A stretch of 64,000 nucleotides of DNA from Caldibacillus debilis DSM 16016. GTDB taxonomy: Bacteria; Bacillota; Bacilli; Bacillales; Caldibacillaceae. The number at the start of each line of letters is the position of its first letter. The first letter of the stretch is position 1. Positions 1-8,685 of the stretch are shown one piece after another. The notes below the pieces were generated by a model. That model was not told the origin of the DNA and made no database searches. It worked only from the letters and a program-made list of their open reading frames with translations. Where the stretch lies: NCBI RefSeq assembly GCF_000383875.1, contig NZ_KB912891.1, positions 1-64,000 of the forward strand, written 5' to 3'. Both the position numbers and the translations under genes were made by a program.

Positions 1-236
1 ATTTTTTGCCGGATGTCTTCGGATAAGGCATGTGCAGGTTTTCGCCCCCGGTTTTTGTGAATGACTCCGTTTTCATCCTCCTCAAGGACTCGTTTTTTGA
101 GGCGATAAACCTGACGAAGACTTAGCGATAACAATTCGGCAGCTTGTTTTCCCGTGATATACCCTTCGATCCATTGACTAATCACTTTGTAACGCTTCAA
201 TTCTTTTTTGCTCAATGGAATTCGCTCCTGTCTCAT
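1..236 (-). CDS. ISNCY-type transposase, N-terminal part (runs off the window)
   Basis: The minus-strand frame is open for 78 codons from an ATG at 236 to the window edge. It begins MRQERIPLSKKELKRY and contains a helix-turn-helix of the type GKQAAELLSLSLRQVYRLKK followed by a basic stretch HKNRGRKPAHALS. This arrangement is the N-terminal DNA-binding region of ISNCY/IS1202-like transposases. The catalytic domain lies outside the window, so integrity cannot be judged. The IS end is probably within the AT-rich bases just upstream of the start codon (about 236-300), but I could not fix the terminal inverted repeat without the other end. Family assignment rests on recalled similarity. Confidence 0.7.
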   Translation of the reverse strand, partial: MRQERIPLSKKELKRYKVISQWIEGYITGKQAAELLSLSLRQVYRLKKRVLEEDENGVIHKNRGRKPAHALSEDIRQK

Positions 237-367
237 ACTGACATTTTCACTGAAGCGTTACAATATGACAATATCACAGACGAACAACACCGGCAGCATG
301 CTTGCATTTACAAAATCTTAATCTAAATTTAGAATAGATTAATAGAATCTTTAAGGAGCGAATCCCG

Positions 368-661
368 ATGGAAAAAAATACATCCTGCGGCCGTCGGCCT
401 GTTCTGTTTCGCAAGAAAGCCGCAGCCGAATTCACACGGAAGAAAGCTGCCGACAGGGGAAGCGGCCTGGGCATGCCCCTTTTGGCAAACGCCGGTTTTC
501 CCGGCGAAGCCGTTTCCGGGACCGGCCGGGAACAAAGGGTTGACGGACGACCGGGCAATCGCGGGGAAGCAAGGTCCCATTTTCGGAAGGGCAGCGGGGA
601 AGCCGTCCACTCGCCGGCAGATGCGGCAAGTTTGCTAAAACAGCGGGAACGGGTTGGCTGA
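368..661 (+). CDS. Doubtful small ORF upstream of the TagB-like gene
   Basis: A 97-codon frame starts at an ATG that has a good AAGGAG ribosome site seven bases upstream, and it stops eight bases before the ATG of the next gene. The product would be basic, rich in Gly, Arg and Ala, with no recognisable domain or membrane segment. Its composition resembles translations of the GC-rich non-coding spacers elsewhere in the window. It may be a chance frame, a leader, or a translated coupling peptide. I list it only because of the ribosome site and its position. Confidence 0.2.
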   Translation: MEKNTSCGRRPVLFRKKAAAEFTRKKAADRGSGLGMPLLANAGFPGEAVSGTGREQRVDGRPGNRGEARSHFRKGSGEAVHSPADAASLLKQRERVG

Positions 662-668
662 AGCGGCG

Positions 669-1874
669 ATGGCAAGGGAGATCTTGATCGAAATCTACCT
701 GGCTTTTTTCAAAGCCGTTTTTGCCCTTTTCAAGTGGCTTCCCCTGCAAGAAAAGGTGACCTTTGTCGTATCCTTTAAAGCGAATCCCCTGGCGGTCTAT
801 AAAGAAATGGAACGGTTAAATTTCCCAGGAAAAGTGGTTTTCCTTTGCAAAGGAAACTGTTACCGCTCCGTGAAAAATACGGTGAAGGAAAAGGTTTACC
901 GAATCGAGTCGAACCATTTGTTCCATGAACTGGCTGGGATCTACCATCTCGCCACCTCAAAAGCGATCATCGTCGACAATTATTACGGTTTTTTGGCGGC
1001 GGCCTCCTTTAAAAAAGGGGTAGAGTGCATTCAGATTTGGCATGCCGCCGGGGCCGTGAAGACCTTCGGCTTGAAGGACAAGACGATCCGAAATCGGTCA
1101 AAGCGCGCGTTGAAAAGATTCAAAAAGGTTTACAAGCAATTTCATAAAGTGGTCGTCGGCTCGGAGGAATTCGGGAAAATATTCCAGGAAGCCTTCCAGC
1201 TTTCCGAAGCGAACATCCTGCCCACCGGCGTCCCGCGGACGGACTTTTTTTATGACCGGGAACGGCATGAAGAAATCCGGAAGGATTTTTACCGGAAATA
1301 TCCCGAATTAAAAGGAAAGAAAATCGTCTTGTACGCCCCCACTTACCGGGATTATGAGGAAGAAAGAGCTCTCTCCCTAGACGTCGGCCGTTTGTATGAA
1401 CGCTGGAAAGGGGAATACGCCCTGCTGATCCGGCTGCATCCCTCCGTACAAGACCGGCTGGATTTCGACGATTACAAAGGATTCGCCTACGATTTTTCCC
1501 GCTATCCGGAGATCAATGACCTGCTGGTAATCACCGATTATTTGGTTTCCGACTATTCTTCGGTTCCTTTTGAATATGCCATCCTGGAAAAGCCGATGGT
1601 CTTTTTCCCTTACGACCTGGAAAAATATGAAAGGGAAAGGGGCCTGTGGAAAAAATATGAGGAATTGGTTCCCGGGCCGATCGTCCGGTCCACGGAGGAG
1701 CTGATCGCCTGCATTGAGAACGATTCCTTTGACAGGGAAAAGATCAGGGCATTTAAAGAAACATGGAACGCCTATTCCCAAGGTTTTTCCAGCCGGAATC
1801 TCGTCCTGTACCTGTCCGATTCCCTGGCGCTCCCGCAAGTCCAGAAACGGGGCATGGAAACGACGCCGCTTTAA
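669..1874 (+). CDS. CDP-glycerol glycerophosphotransferase family protein, TagB-like
   Basis: The 401-residue protein belongs to the CDP-glycerol glycerophosphotransferase (Glyphos_transf) family, which adds glycerol phosphate units to undecaprenyl-linked wall teichoic acid precursors on the inner membrane face. Visible family hallmarks are QIWHAAGAVKTFG near residue 120, LYAPTYRDYEEE near 220, and VSDYSSVPFEYAILEKPMVFF near 295. Length matches the TagB primase (about 380 residues) rather than the longer TagF polymerase. A TTG at 654 in the same frame is an alternative start; neither has a strong ribosome site. tagO, which makes the first lipid-linked intermediate of the same pathway, lies about 1.1 kb downstream. 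TagB versus another family member is inference. Confidence 0.8.
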   Translation: MAREILIEIYLAFFKAVFALFKWLPLQEKVTFVVSFKANPLAVYKEMERLNFPGKVVFLCKGNCYRSVKNTVKEKVYRIESNHLFHELAGIYHLATSKAIIVDNYYGFLAAASFKKGVECIQIWHAAGAVKTFGLKDKTIRNRSKRALKRFKKVYKQFHKVVVGSEEFGKIFQEAFQLSEANILPTGVPRTDFFYDRERHEEIRKDFYRKYPELKGKKIVLYAPTYRDYEEERALSLDVGRLYERWKGEYALLIRLHPSVQDRLDFDDYKGFAYDFSRYPEINDLLVITDYLVSDYSSVPFEYAILEKPMVFFPYDLEKYERERGLWKKYEELVPGPIVRSTEELIACIENDSFDREKIRAFKETWNAYSQGFSSRNLVLYLSDSLALPQVQKRGMETTPL

Positions 1875-1894
1875 TAGTTTCCTCGGACGAAAAT

Positions 1895-1935
1895 CGCGGT
1901 TCCCTGTTTGACGTGGGGGGAGCCGCTTTTTTTTT
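1895..1935 (+). terminator. Intrinsic terminator after the TagB-like gene
   Basis: A GCGGTTCCC arm pairs with GGGAGCCGC (one G-U pair) and is followed by nine T residues, starting about 20 bases after the stop codon. Confidence 0.8.
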
Positions 1936-2965
1936 GAAATTTTCCATGCCGGCCAAGCTTGTCCGGCGAAAATGGGGCCGCCCCTTTGAAAACGGTCCAT
2001 GGTTGCCGTCCGATCGGATATTTTTTGCGCCAAACGTCCCGCTCTGTACAAGGCGAAAAGGACCATGGATGCTGGCCAAAGCTGGCGCAACCAAATGGGA
2101 CGGATACAAGATTCTTTTGCCCTGTGGCACCCGATTGGCCCATGCGCAAAGGAGATTTTCCCGTATGGAATGGAAAGCAGGGGACAAAACAACATGTTTA
2201 CGAAAGAAAAATATAAGTTTTGCCGGCGGCAGGCCTTTGCGCCTCCCGCTTTTTTTGATGGAAAGGAAAACGGCCGGGGACAGCTTTGTCGGGGTTCCAC
2301 AACCGTTCAACAAAATAGGACACGCGGGCTCCGGCTGGTATAAAAAACTGGGGCCAAGTTTGGTCGGACTTTTGACAAAAGTTCGAGAAAAGCGATGCGA
2401 TCGGTTTCCGTTCAAAAACCGTTCAAAAAAAGGGTTCCGATTTCAATTATACTAGTGAACGGGGACAGCATAGACGATGGGAACGGCGCGGATTTCTTTA
2501 TGGAGATAGCCGGAAGTATCGCCTCCGGACGAAAGGGGACGGAAATCAGAAAGGCGAACCACGGAAAGAGTTTGGTCGGCGGGGGGATTTTTTCCGCGGT
2601 GCCGGACCCGAAGGATGCGGTGTTGAAGATGACCTGAAAAGCAGGTGGAAAGCCTTCAACGGCACTTGACCCTAAGGATGCGGCGTTGAAGATGATCCGG
2701 CGGAAAGCATGAGCGAATCGGGGCCTATGATTAACAATGGATGCGGCGTTGAAGATGATCCGGACCGTGGCTGTTTGCGCGCAAGGTTGCACGAAAGCCT
2801 CGCGACGGAAGCCGGTCCGGGAGGCGGGGTATTTCCGATAAATAAATTCCAATCGCCATGTAACATAATCGTGGAAATTTCGTCAAAAAATGTTAGGATA
2901 GATAGGGAAAGATTTTCCGGTCGGCTGCTTCATTCCCTGATTAACGGCGCCGCCTTTAGGGAACA
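1936..2965. other. Long spacer without a convincing gene
   Basis: About 1 kb between the TagB-like gene and tagO. Open frames occur on both strands but have no ribosome sites, no domains, and overlap one another. The only structure I see is the three-copy 63-bp periodic repeat listed separately. The bases before the tagO promoter are more AT-rich. Confidence 0.6.
2611..2763. repeat. Three-copy short repeat with exact 63-bp period
   Basis: Three copies of a roughly 23-26 bp unit with core GGATGCGGCGTTGAAGAT (first copy has one C-to-T change) start at 2613, 2676 and 2739, exactly 63 bases apart. Intervening sequences of about 37-40 bases are unrelated. Copies 1 and 2 also share upstream bases (GACCC, then AAGGATG). 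The dimensions are CRISPR-like, but three degenerate copies without cas genes or a leader do not make a CRISPR array. Because 63 is a multiple of three, an overlapping minus-strand frame shows a 21-residue periodicity with the repeated peptide IIFNAAS, IIFNAAS, VIFNTAS. Confidence 0.75.
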
Positions 2966-2993
2966 TTGACTATAGGCAATATTGCGGTAAGAT
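2966..2993 (+). promoter_or_regulatory. Likely SigA promoter of tagO
   Basis: TTGACT, a 16-base spacer and TAAGAT lie about 45 bases before the tagO start codon. This matches the vegetative consensus closely enough to be the main tagO promoter. Confidence 0.55.
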
Positions 2994-3038
2994 AGATATA
3001 ACAGATTTTTTCCTTTCCTGTTTTAAGGAGGATCATTC

Positions 3039-4100
3039 ATGGCCCTTTCGTTTTTGGCAAGCTTCGTGATTTCATTGGTTTTGACGCCGTTCATGATATT
3101 CCTGGCCAAAAGATGGAAAATCGTTGACCGCCCGAACGAAAGAAAGGTGCATCAACATGAAATCCCGTTGCTGGGCGGCCTGGCGATCTATCTCGGTTTT
3201 TTGGTTTCCATCCTTTTTTTGCAGCCTTCCCATCCGGTCCATTTTCCGCTTTTGCTCGCCGGCCTCGTCATACTCATTACGGGGCTGATCGATGATAAAT
3301 ATTCCATCCCGGCGTGGCAAAAGCTGGCCGGCCAATTCATCGCCGCAACCATCATCATTTTTTTCGGCGACATTACCGTTACCTATATTAACGTTCCGTG
3401 GGGAGGCGTTTTGGAATTCGGCATCTTCAGCATTCCGATCACCTATTTATGGATCATCGGCGTGACGAATGCCATCAATTTGATCGACGGATTGGACGGC
3501 CTTTCCGCGGGCGTTTCCGCCATCGCCCTGCTCGCCATGAGCGGCATGGCCTTCATCATGGAAGATGCTTACGTTTTTTCCATGGCCGTTCTTCTCGTCG
3601 GCAGCATCCTCGGGTTTCTGCCTTACAATTTTTATCCGGCAAAGATCTTCATGGGCGACACAGGGGCCCTTTTTCTCGGTTTTATGATCTCCGTCTTGTC
3701 GTTGTTGGGATTTAAAAACATCACCTTCATTTCCTTCATTGTGCCGATACTGATTCTGGGGGTTCCGCTTTCAGATACGATCTTTGCGATCATCCGGCGG
3801 ATCGTCCACAAAAAGCCGATCAGCAAGCCGGACCGGTCCCATCTGCACCATTGCCTGCTGAATCTCGGCTTTACCCACCGGCAGACGGTGATCATCATTT
3901 ATGCCATCAGTTCCCTGTTTGCCCTGTTCGCGTTCATCTTCTCGATGACGACCGTTTGGGGATCGATCCTGCTGTTGGCCATCGTGATCGTTTCCCTCGA
4001 GATTTTCATTGAGAAAATCGGCCTCATCAGCCAGAGCTACAAGCCGCTATTAAGGATATTCGAAGGATTGCGGGATTTCGGCCGTTCCCGGAACCGGTAA
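3039..4100 (+). CDS. tagO: Undecaprenyl-phosphate GlcNAc-1-phosphate transferase TagO
   Basis: TagO transfers GlcNAc-1-phosphate from UDP-GlcNAc to undecaprenyl phosphate, the first committed step of wall teichoic acid synthesis, at the cytoplasmic membrane. The 353-residue protein is almost entirely hydrophobic, with about ten or eleven membrane segments. It carries the polyprenyl-phosphate hexosamine transferase signatures: GLIDDKYSIP near residue 85, NAINLIDGLDGLS near 145, FMGDTGALFLG near 205 and the loop histidines RSHLHH near 267. The ATG has an AAGGAGG site at the correct distance. It is monocistronic here, with its own promoter and terminator. Together with the TagB-like protein upstream and TagV downstream it accounts for several steps of teichoic acid synthesis and attachment. 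Confidence 0.95.
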   Translation: MALSFLASFVISLVLTPFMIFLAKRWKIVDRPNERKVHQHEIPLLGGLAIYLGFLVSILFLQPSHPVHFPLLLAGLVILITGLIDDKYSIPAWQKLAGQFIAATIIIFFGDITVTYINVPWGGVLEFGIFSIPITYLWIIGVTNAINLIDGLDGLSAGVSAIALLAMSGMAFIMEDAYVFSMAVLLVGSILGFLPYNFYPAKIFMGDTGALFLGFMISVLSLLGFKNITFISFIVPILILGVPLSDTIFAIIRRIVHKKPISKPDRSHLHHCLLNLGFTHRQTVIIIYAISSLFALFAFIFSMTTVWGSILLLAIVIVSLEIFIEKIGLISQSYKPLLRIFEGLRDFGRSRNR

Positions 4101-4222
4101 AGCCCGGTCGGCATACCGGGCAGGCAGGCGTGGGCGCGCCCGCCTCAAATAATGGTTTGCGGCGAACGCCCGATTTCGCCATGCATTCCTTCAGCAATTT
4201 TGGATTGAACCGATTCGGACAA

Positions 4223-4256
4223 GCTGCGGAAGATTTTTCCGCGGCTTTTTCTTTTT
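4223..4256 (+). terminator. Intrinsic terminator after tagO
   Basis: GCTGCGGAA pairs with TTCCGCGGC (one G-U pair) and runs into a T-rich tail. Confidence 0.8.
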
Positions 4257-4950
4257 TGGTCCTTTGTCAAATGTTGGGGTGGGGGCATACGGCCTTACCC
4301 CACATGGCCCCCGATTCTTTTATACTTGTATGTAAGCAGTATCCTGGTCCTTGCGGACCCGCGTCTCGCCGTAACAACCTTTGTTCATCCACTCATCTTG
4401 GACCTTGTCCATTTCCGTTTCCATGCCTTAAGAATGGGCCGCCCACTTTATGTTCCGCTCCCCTTCAAAACATCACCGTTGCCGATGGATGGGGATGTGC
4501 ACCGGGAAAGGACCGCAATTCCTGCAGCATGTTGCCTTTGCCTATGGCTAAAGATTTGCGCCGGGCAGGGCCCGCCGTCCTTAACGGGCAAAACATCGAT
4601 GCTGCCTGCGGGATGGGGCGTTGCATAGCGGGAAGGGCCAGGTCCTTGATACGCAGAATAGCCAACGGATAGAGCTGTACGTGGGCAAGGGATTGCTCTT
4701 CCTCATCTGGCAAACATGGAGTTTGCCAGTATGGTCCATTGGGAGTGGACACGCCCCGATCCGCCTCTTTCCGCTTTGCCTCTCGTGGCGGGGGGCGATG
4801 CCGTCCGCTGTCCTGAGAATTTTTGATCCGGAAAAAGTCAATGAGCGGAGGGCGTTTCCCGATCCGAATGCGCCCGCCCGGCTTCAGACACCGTCCGCAT
4901 CCCTTACTTGGCATCTGGAGAAGAAAAACGAAAAAATGGAAAAAAGTGTA
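4257..4950. other. Spacer upstream of the ABC transporter operon
   Basis: About 690 bases with no supportable gene. It contains a perfect 9-bp inverted repeat CTGGCAAAC / GTTTGCCAG at 4707-4729 with a five-base loop and no T tract, so it is not an obvious terminator. Overlapping frames on both strands have no ribosome sites or recognisable domains. Confidence 0.55.
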
Positions 4951-4980
4951 TTGACAGCCGATGTGTATTAAGCATATAAT
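4951..4980 (+). promoter_or_regulatory. SigA promoter of the ytr-like operon
   Basis: TTGACA at 4951-4956, an 18-base spacer and a perfect TATAAT at 4975-4980. The first operator repeat overlaps the spacer and the -10 box, as expected for a repressed promoter. Confidence 0.8.
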
Positions 4981-5047
4981 ACACATGAAGTGTATTACAC
5001 GCTTAATACATTTTTTATGCCGGCGGTGTATTAAGCTGTTAATACAC
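4963..5047. promoter_or_regulatory. Three GntR/YtrA-type operators
   Basis: Three inverted repeats share the form GTGTATTA-N6-TAATACAC, at 4963-4984, 4990-5010 (last arm one base shorter) and 5026-5047. The first covers the -10 region; the other two lie in the leader before the regulator gene. Arms and spacing are what one expects for a dimeric YtrA-subfamily repressor, and the adjacent gene encodes one, so autoregulation is the natural reading. Confidence 0.8.
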
Positions 5048-5090
5048 AAAGGACGGGATCCAGAAATCCAATCGACCGGGAGTTTTGCCA

Positions 5091-5498
5091 ATGACAGTGA
5101 ATTTCAATAATCGGGAACCGGTATATGTCCAAATCATCCGGTATTTCAAGGAACAGATCGCCAAAGGGGTTTTTGAGCCGGGGCAGGAAATCCCGTCCAG
5201 AAGGGAGCTTGCCCATTGGTTGAAGGTCAATCCAAATACGGTGCAAAGGGCGTATAAGGAAATGGAAAATCAAGGATTAATTTTTACCGAAGGAAATTTG
5301 CCAAGCCGAGTCACCAGGGACGAGAAAATTTTGCGGTCGGTGCGGGAGGAGCTCATAATGGAGGCGGTCCACGCCTTCGTATCCACCGTCCAATCGATCA
5401 ATGTCCCGGTCGAGGAGGCGGTCGCGCTGGTCAGGGAATTTTACGGGAAAACGGGAGAGAAAGAGGGGGACCGGAATGATCGAAGTGAAAAATATTAA
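5091..5498 (+). CDS. GntR family repressor, YtrA subfamily
   Basis: The 135-residue protein has an N-terminal winged helix (PVYVQIIRYFKEQIAKGVF, then RELAHWLKVNPNTVQRAYKEME, residues about 10-70) and only a short C-terminal helical tail, the size and layout of the YtrA subfamily of GntR regulators. Such proteins repress ABC transporter operons that respond to cell-wall-active compounds in Bacillus. The ATG at 5091 has a weak GGGAG site; a TTG two codons upstream is possible. Its end overlaps the ATPase start by 23 bases, indicating coupling. The three operator repeats ahead of it suggest autorepression. Inducer unknown. Confidence 0.88.
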   Translation: MTVNFNNREPVYVQIIRYFKEQIAKGVFEPGQEIPSRRELAHWLKVNPNTVQRAYKEMENQGLIFTEGNLPSRVTRDEKILRSVREELIMEAVHAFVSTVQSINVPVEEAVALVREFYGKTGEKEGDRNDRSEKY

Positions 5499-6165
5499 GA
5501 AAAAATTCGGCCGGAAACAGGTCCTGAAAGGGGTCAGCTTTACGGCGAAAAAGGGAGAGATCACCTGCCTGATCGGGGTCAACGGCGTCGGCAAAACGAC
5601 GATCCTGAAGGCGATCATGGGGCTCACCCCCTATTACGGAGGGGAGATCCTGATCAACGGGAAAAGGATCCATAAAGGGACCTATGAAAAAATCACCTTT
5701 ATCCCGGACGCCTTCATCATGCCGTCCTCCATGAAGATTTCCGAGGCGATGGCGTTTATGAAGGATTTTTATGCCGGCTGGAACGAGGAACGGGCAAGGG
5801 AGCTGCTCGAATTTTTCCGTTTGAAGGAAGAAGACCGGATCGCCAATCTGTCGAAAGGGAATATGGCGAAGGTCAACCTGCTTCTCGGGCTGGCCCTTGA
5901 CGCGGATTTTGTGCTGATGGATGAACCCTTTTCCGGCATCGACATTTTCACCAGGGAACAAATCGCCGAAGTGTTCACCAGCCATCTGATCGAGGATCGG
6001 GGCGTCATTATTACCACCCATGAAATCAATGATATCGAACATCTCATCGACAAGGCGGTCCTGTTGGATGAGGGCATCGTCGTCAAGGAGTTCGCCGTGG
6101 AAGAAATCCGCGAAAGGGAAGGAAAATCAGTCGTTGACGTGATGAGAGAGGTGTACCGGCCGTGA
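5476..6165 (+). CDS. ABC transporter ATP-binding protein, YtrB-like
   Basis: A 229-residue ABC ATPase. Walker A reads GVNGVGKTT near residue 37, the signature is the variant LSKGN near 133, Walker B is FVLMDEPFSGID near 157, and the switch histidine is in TTHEIND near 187. It should power the membrane protein encoded directly after it. The start overlaps the regulator gene; the ATG has a purine-rich site (GAGGGGG). The reduced signature (SKGN instead of SGGQ) is common in YtrB-type ATPases linked to GntR regulators. Substrate cannot be read from sequence; family context suggests envelope stress or peptide resistance. Confidence 0.9.
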   Translation: MIEVKNIKKKFGRKQVLKGVSFTAKKGEITCLIGVNGVGKTTILKAIMGLTPYYGGEILINGKRIHKGTYEKITFIPDAFIMPSSMKISEAMAFMKDFYAGWNEERARELLEFFRLKEEDRIANLSKGNMAKVNLLLGLALDADFVLMDEPFSGIDIFTREQIAEVFTSHLIEDRGVIITTHEINDIEHLIDKAVLLDEGIVVKEFAVEEIREREGKSVVDVMREVYRP

Positions 6166-6995
6166 ACAAATACTTGAAACTGCTCAATTTTGAACTGAAC
6201 CGTTTTTTTAAAATCTATTTGGTGCTGATCGTCCTGACCGTCGTTCTGCAAATGACCGCGGTCATCGTCGAGTGCAGGCAATATTTGAAGCAAGCCAATG
6301 AAATGATATATGGGATGAATGCATCGAAGGAACAGTTTTTGGCCGATTATGGACAAATGTCTTTCGTGCATATTGTTACGAACGGATGGTTTATGTGGTC
6401 GATCGCCATCTGCGCCGTTACGTTGATCATCTATGTCTTCTTCATCTGGTATCGGGATTGGTTTGCAAGGAACACGTTCGCCTACCGGCTTTTGACCCTC
6501 CCGACGGACAGGATCAATGTTTATTTGGCCAAAGCCACCGCCATCTTTCTGATGGTGCTCGGGCTCATTTCCCTGCAGCTGATCCTTTTTCCGGTTGAAC
6601 AAGGGATTTTCCGGGCGATGATCCCGGACGATTTCAGGCAAGATCTGTCCACGGCGGACATTATTACCTTCTCCAAATACTTGACCGTTTTATTCCCCGG
6701 GACGTTGATCGAATTTGTCGCTCGCTACGGCGCCGGATTGATGGTGGTCTTAGTCTTGTTTACCGCCATCTTGTTCGAACGGTGCTACCGGTTCAGAGGG
6801 ATCTTTTTCGGGGCCGGATACTGCGCCCTGGCCGCCGGCATCTTTCTATCGCCGATTTTGATCGAGATGTTCACGGAAAAAGTGTATTTATACCCGATTG
6901 AAAGGTTTTTTGCGGAAGTGGCCCTAGGGCTTTTCGTGTCCGGCATGTCGATTTTTATAAGCCGATTTCTATTAAACTACAAAATAAGGGTGTGA
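6162..6995 (+). CDS. Putative ABC-2-type permease subunit
   Basis: A 277-residue membrane protein with about six hydrophobic segments (near residues 15-35, 75-100, 120-140, 175-205, 210-235 and 245-270) and charged loops. It begins at a GTG overlapping the stop codon of the ATPase gene, so the two are translationally coupled and most likely form one transporter. I see no specific family motif beyond the general ABC-2 layout. An ABC exporter or a sensor-transporter of the Ytr type are both possible. Confidence 0.75.
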   Translation: MNKYLKLLNFELNRFFKIYLVLIVLTVVLQMTAVIVECRQYLKQANEMIYGMNASKEQFLADYGQMSFVHIVTNGWFMWSIAICAVTLIIYVFFIWYRDWFARNTFAYRLLTLPTDRINVYLAKATAIFLMVLGLISLQLILFPVEQGIFRAMIPDDFRQDLSTADIITFSKYLTVLFPGTLIEFVARYGAGLMVVLVLFTAILFERCYRFRGIFFGAGYCALAAGIFLSPILIEMFTEKVYLYPIERFFAEVALGLFVSGMSIFISRFLLNYKIRV

Positions 6996-7001
6996 CAGGG
7001 G

Positions 7002-8234
7002 ATGCATGTGAAAAAGTATTGGAGATTGATCCTCCTTGCGACGGTCATCGTTTTTTCGGTGGGTGTGTATTACGTTCAAGCCAAGATAGCGGCCGACCGC
7101 TTTCCCGATTTTGCGATCAGGAAGGTAAGCGGGGATGAAAGGGAGGCCGAGCCCATCTACATTGACGGCTTTTATAATGAAGGCAATAAGGAGGAGACCC
7201 TTTGGATCCGCGCCGGAGGATCGGAATATTGGCGGCAGCGGTCCTATTTCGATCGGTTGGAAGGGGGAAATTTTATCTCCTTCACCAAACATCTGCAGAA
7301 AAAATACCGGAATTTCATGCGGGGAAAGGAAGAGAACGACGCTTACTATTTTGAAGACCGGGATTTTGTCGGCTATGCCGCCATCGAAACGAATCTGCTC
7401 CGCGGTTATGAACCGACCGATTTTGCCTTTACCGTCGCCTGCCTGGACAAGAAAAGGAAGGACACGGTCTCATTCCGTCTGCCGGTTCCGGACAGGGAAC
7501 GGTACACGATGGTTTATGTGGAAAAGGTCCACGTCATGAACGGGGTGATGAAAGTCATAACGACCAATCAATCCTATAATTCTAATTCGATCGAGTCCCA
7601 TGTGTATACCATCGATTGGAAAAGGAAAAAGATGCTCAGTGACGAAACCGTTTTTTCCGTTTCCCAAAAAAACGGCGAGATGTTGGTTTATCCCGTGAGC
7701 TTTGACAGGACGAAGCTGGACCGGTATGTGGTGTTTTCAAAAAGAAGCTTGGAAGAAGTGCCGGAGAAAGATGAGGAAGGCGATATTACCACGCAGGAAA
7801 AAACCGTGGAATTGGCCGCCTATGACCTGGAAACCGGCGAACGGAAAAAGATCGGCCTTCCCGAAAAGACCATCGCGGAAGCGGAACCGGCCCTGGTCAG
7901 CGGCTCCACTCTTTATTTCCAAAAACTCGCGGAAAACGGCATCCAAATCATTGCTTATGACTTGGAAAAGGGAAAGATCATTTCCGATCGGGTGTTTGCG
8001 GTCCCGCGTTCGGAAAGAGACTCTTCTTTGCGAGACAGCATCATCAAATTGACGAACGAGAAGATTTATGTCGCCGTTCCCGATACGGATGCGAAAACCG
8101 GGAAAATCCTGATCGGCGATCTGAAATCGGGAAAAACCTTGTTTGAAGGAAGAATCGCCGCAAAAGAAGGGGAAGACCTTCCGAAAGGTTACCGTATTAC
8201 GCTTTTGGATCTTAATGTGGAAGGGTCGTTCTGA
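7002..8234 (+). CDS. Unknown membrane-anchored extracytoplasmic protein
   Basis: The 410-residue product starts with a single hydrophobic segment (residues about 7-24) that is either an uncleaved signal anchor or a signal peptide without a lipobox, followed by a soluble region. The soluble part shows recurring beta-strand blocks of the kind VYTIDWKRKKML, LAAYDLETGERKKIGL and IIAYDLEKGKII, reminiscent of a beta-propeller that may bind a ligand outside the membrane. It begins six bases after the permease gene and ends the operon, with a strong terminator about 200 bases later. I do not recognise the family. By position it could be a sensor or accessory subunit of the ABC transporter. Confidence 0.75.
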   Translation: MHVKKYWRLILLATVIVFSVGVYYVQAKIAADRFPDFAIRKVSGDEREAEPIYIDGFYNEGNKEETLWIRAGGSEYWRQRSYFDRLEGGNFISFTKHLQKKYRNFMRGKEENDAYYFEDRDFVGYAAIETNLLRGYEPTDFAFTVACLDKKRKDTVSFRLPVPDRERYTMVYVEKVHVMNGVMKVITTNQSYNSNSIESHVYTIDWKRKKMLSDETVFSVSQKNGEMLVYPVSFDRTKLDRYVVFSKRSLEEVPEKDEEGDITTQEKTVELAAYDLETGERKKIGLPEKTIAEAEPALVSGSTLYFQKLAENGIQIIAYDLEKGKIISDRVFAVPRSERDSSLRDSIIKLTNEKIYVAVPDTDAKTGKILIGDLKSGKTLFEGRIAAKEGEDLPKGYRITLLDLNVEGSF

Positions 8235-8430
8235 CCGCCGGGGGGAAAAGCGATCCGGTTTCGGACGGCCTGCCCCTTTCGGCCTTGCGGCGCTCGCCTC
8301 CATCCCGCGGCAAAAACCGCCCAAGTGCTGCGCTTCATCCGATGGAAACGGCAAATGAGACGGTTCCGGCGGAACGGGCGGCCGTCCGCCGGCCGAAGGG
8401 CAAAGGGAAGTTTTCTGGAGCAAGGGAAAA

Positions 8431-8464
8431 AGGAGCCGGAAACTTTGAAAGTTTCCGGCTCCTT
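8431..8464. terminator. Strong, probably bidirectional terminator
   Basis: A perfect inverted repeat AGGAGCCGGAAACTTT / AAAGTTTCCGGCTCCTT with a one-base centre, bounded by A-rich sequence on one side and CTTTG on the other. It lies between the ytr-like operon (+) and tagV (-) and may serve both strands. Confidence 0.8.
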
Positions 8465-8685
8465 TGCCGATTACGGTAAATGTTTCGGGAATCCAAGGAT
8501 CCGTCGCCGATTCTTTTGATCTGCGCCGGCTTTTTCCGGGATTTCCCTCCGGAAAACCGGAACGGATGCCCCGGCGGAAAGAACCCGTCCTTTTGGTTTA
8601 ACGGGTCCGTTGCGGGTTCCCCGGTTTAAGGCGTTCCAAATTTTTTATGTTTTTGGGGGGACCCTGGATCAGGCCTTTCCGAATT

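Noticed and set aside
2605-2765. CRISPR array
   Set aside because: Only three imperfect copies, no cas genes, no leader. Recorded as an unexplained periodic repeat instead.
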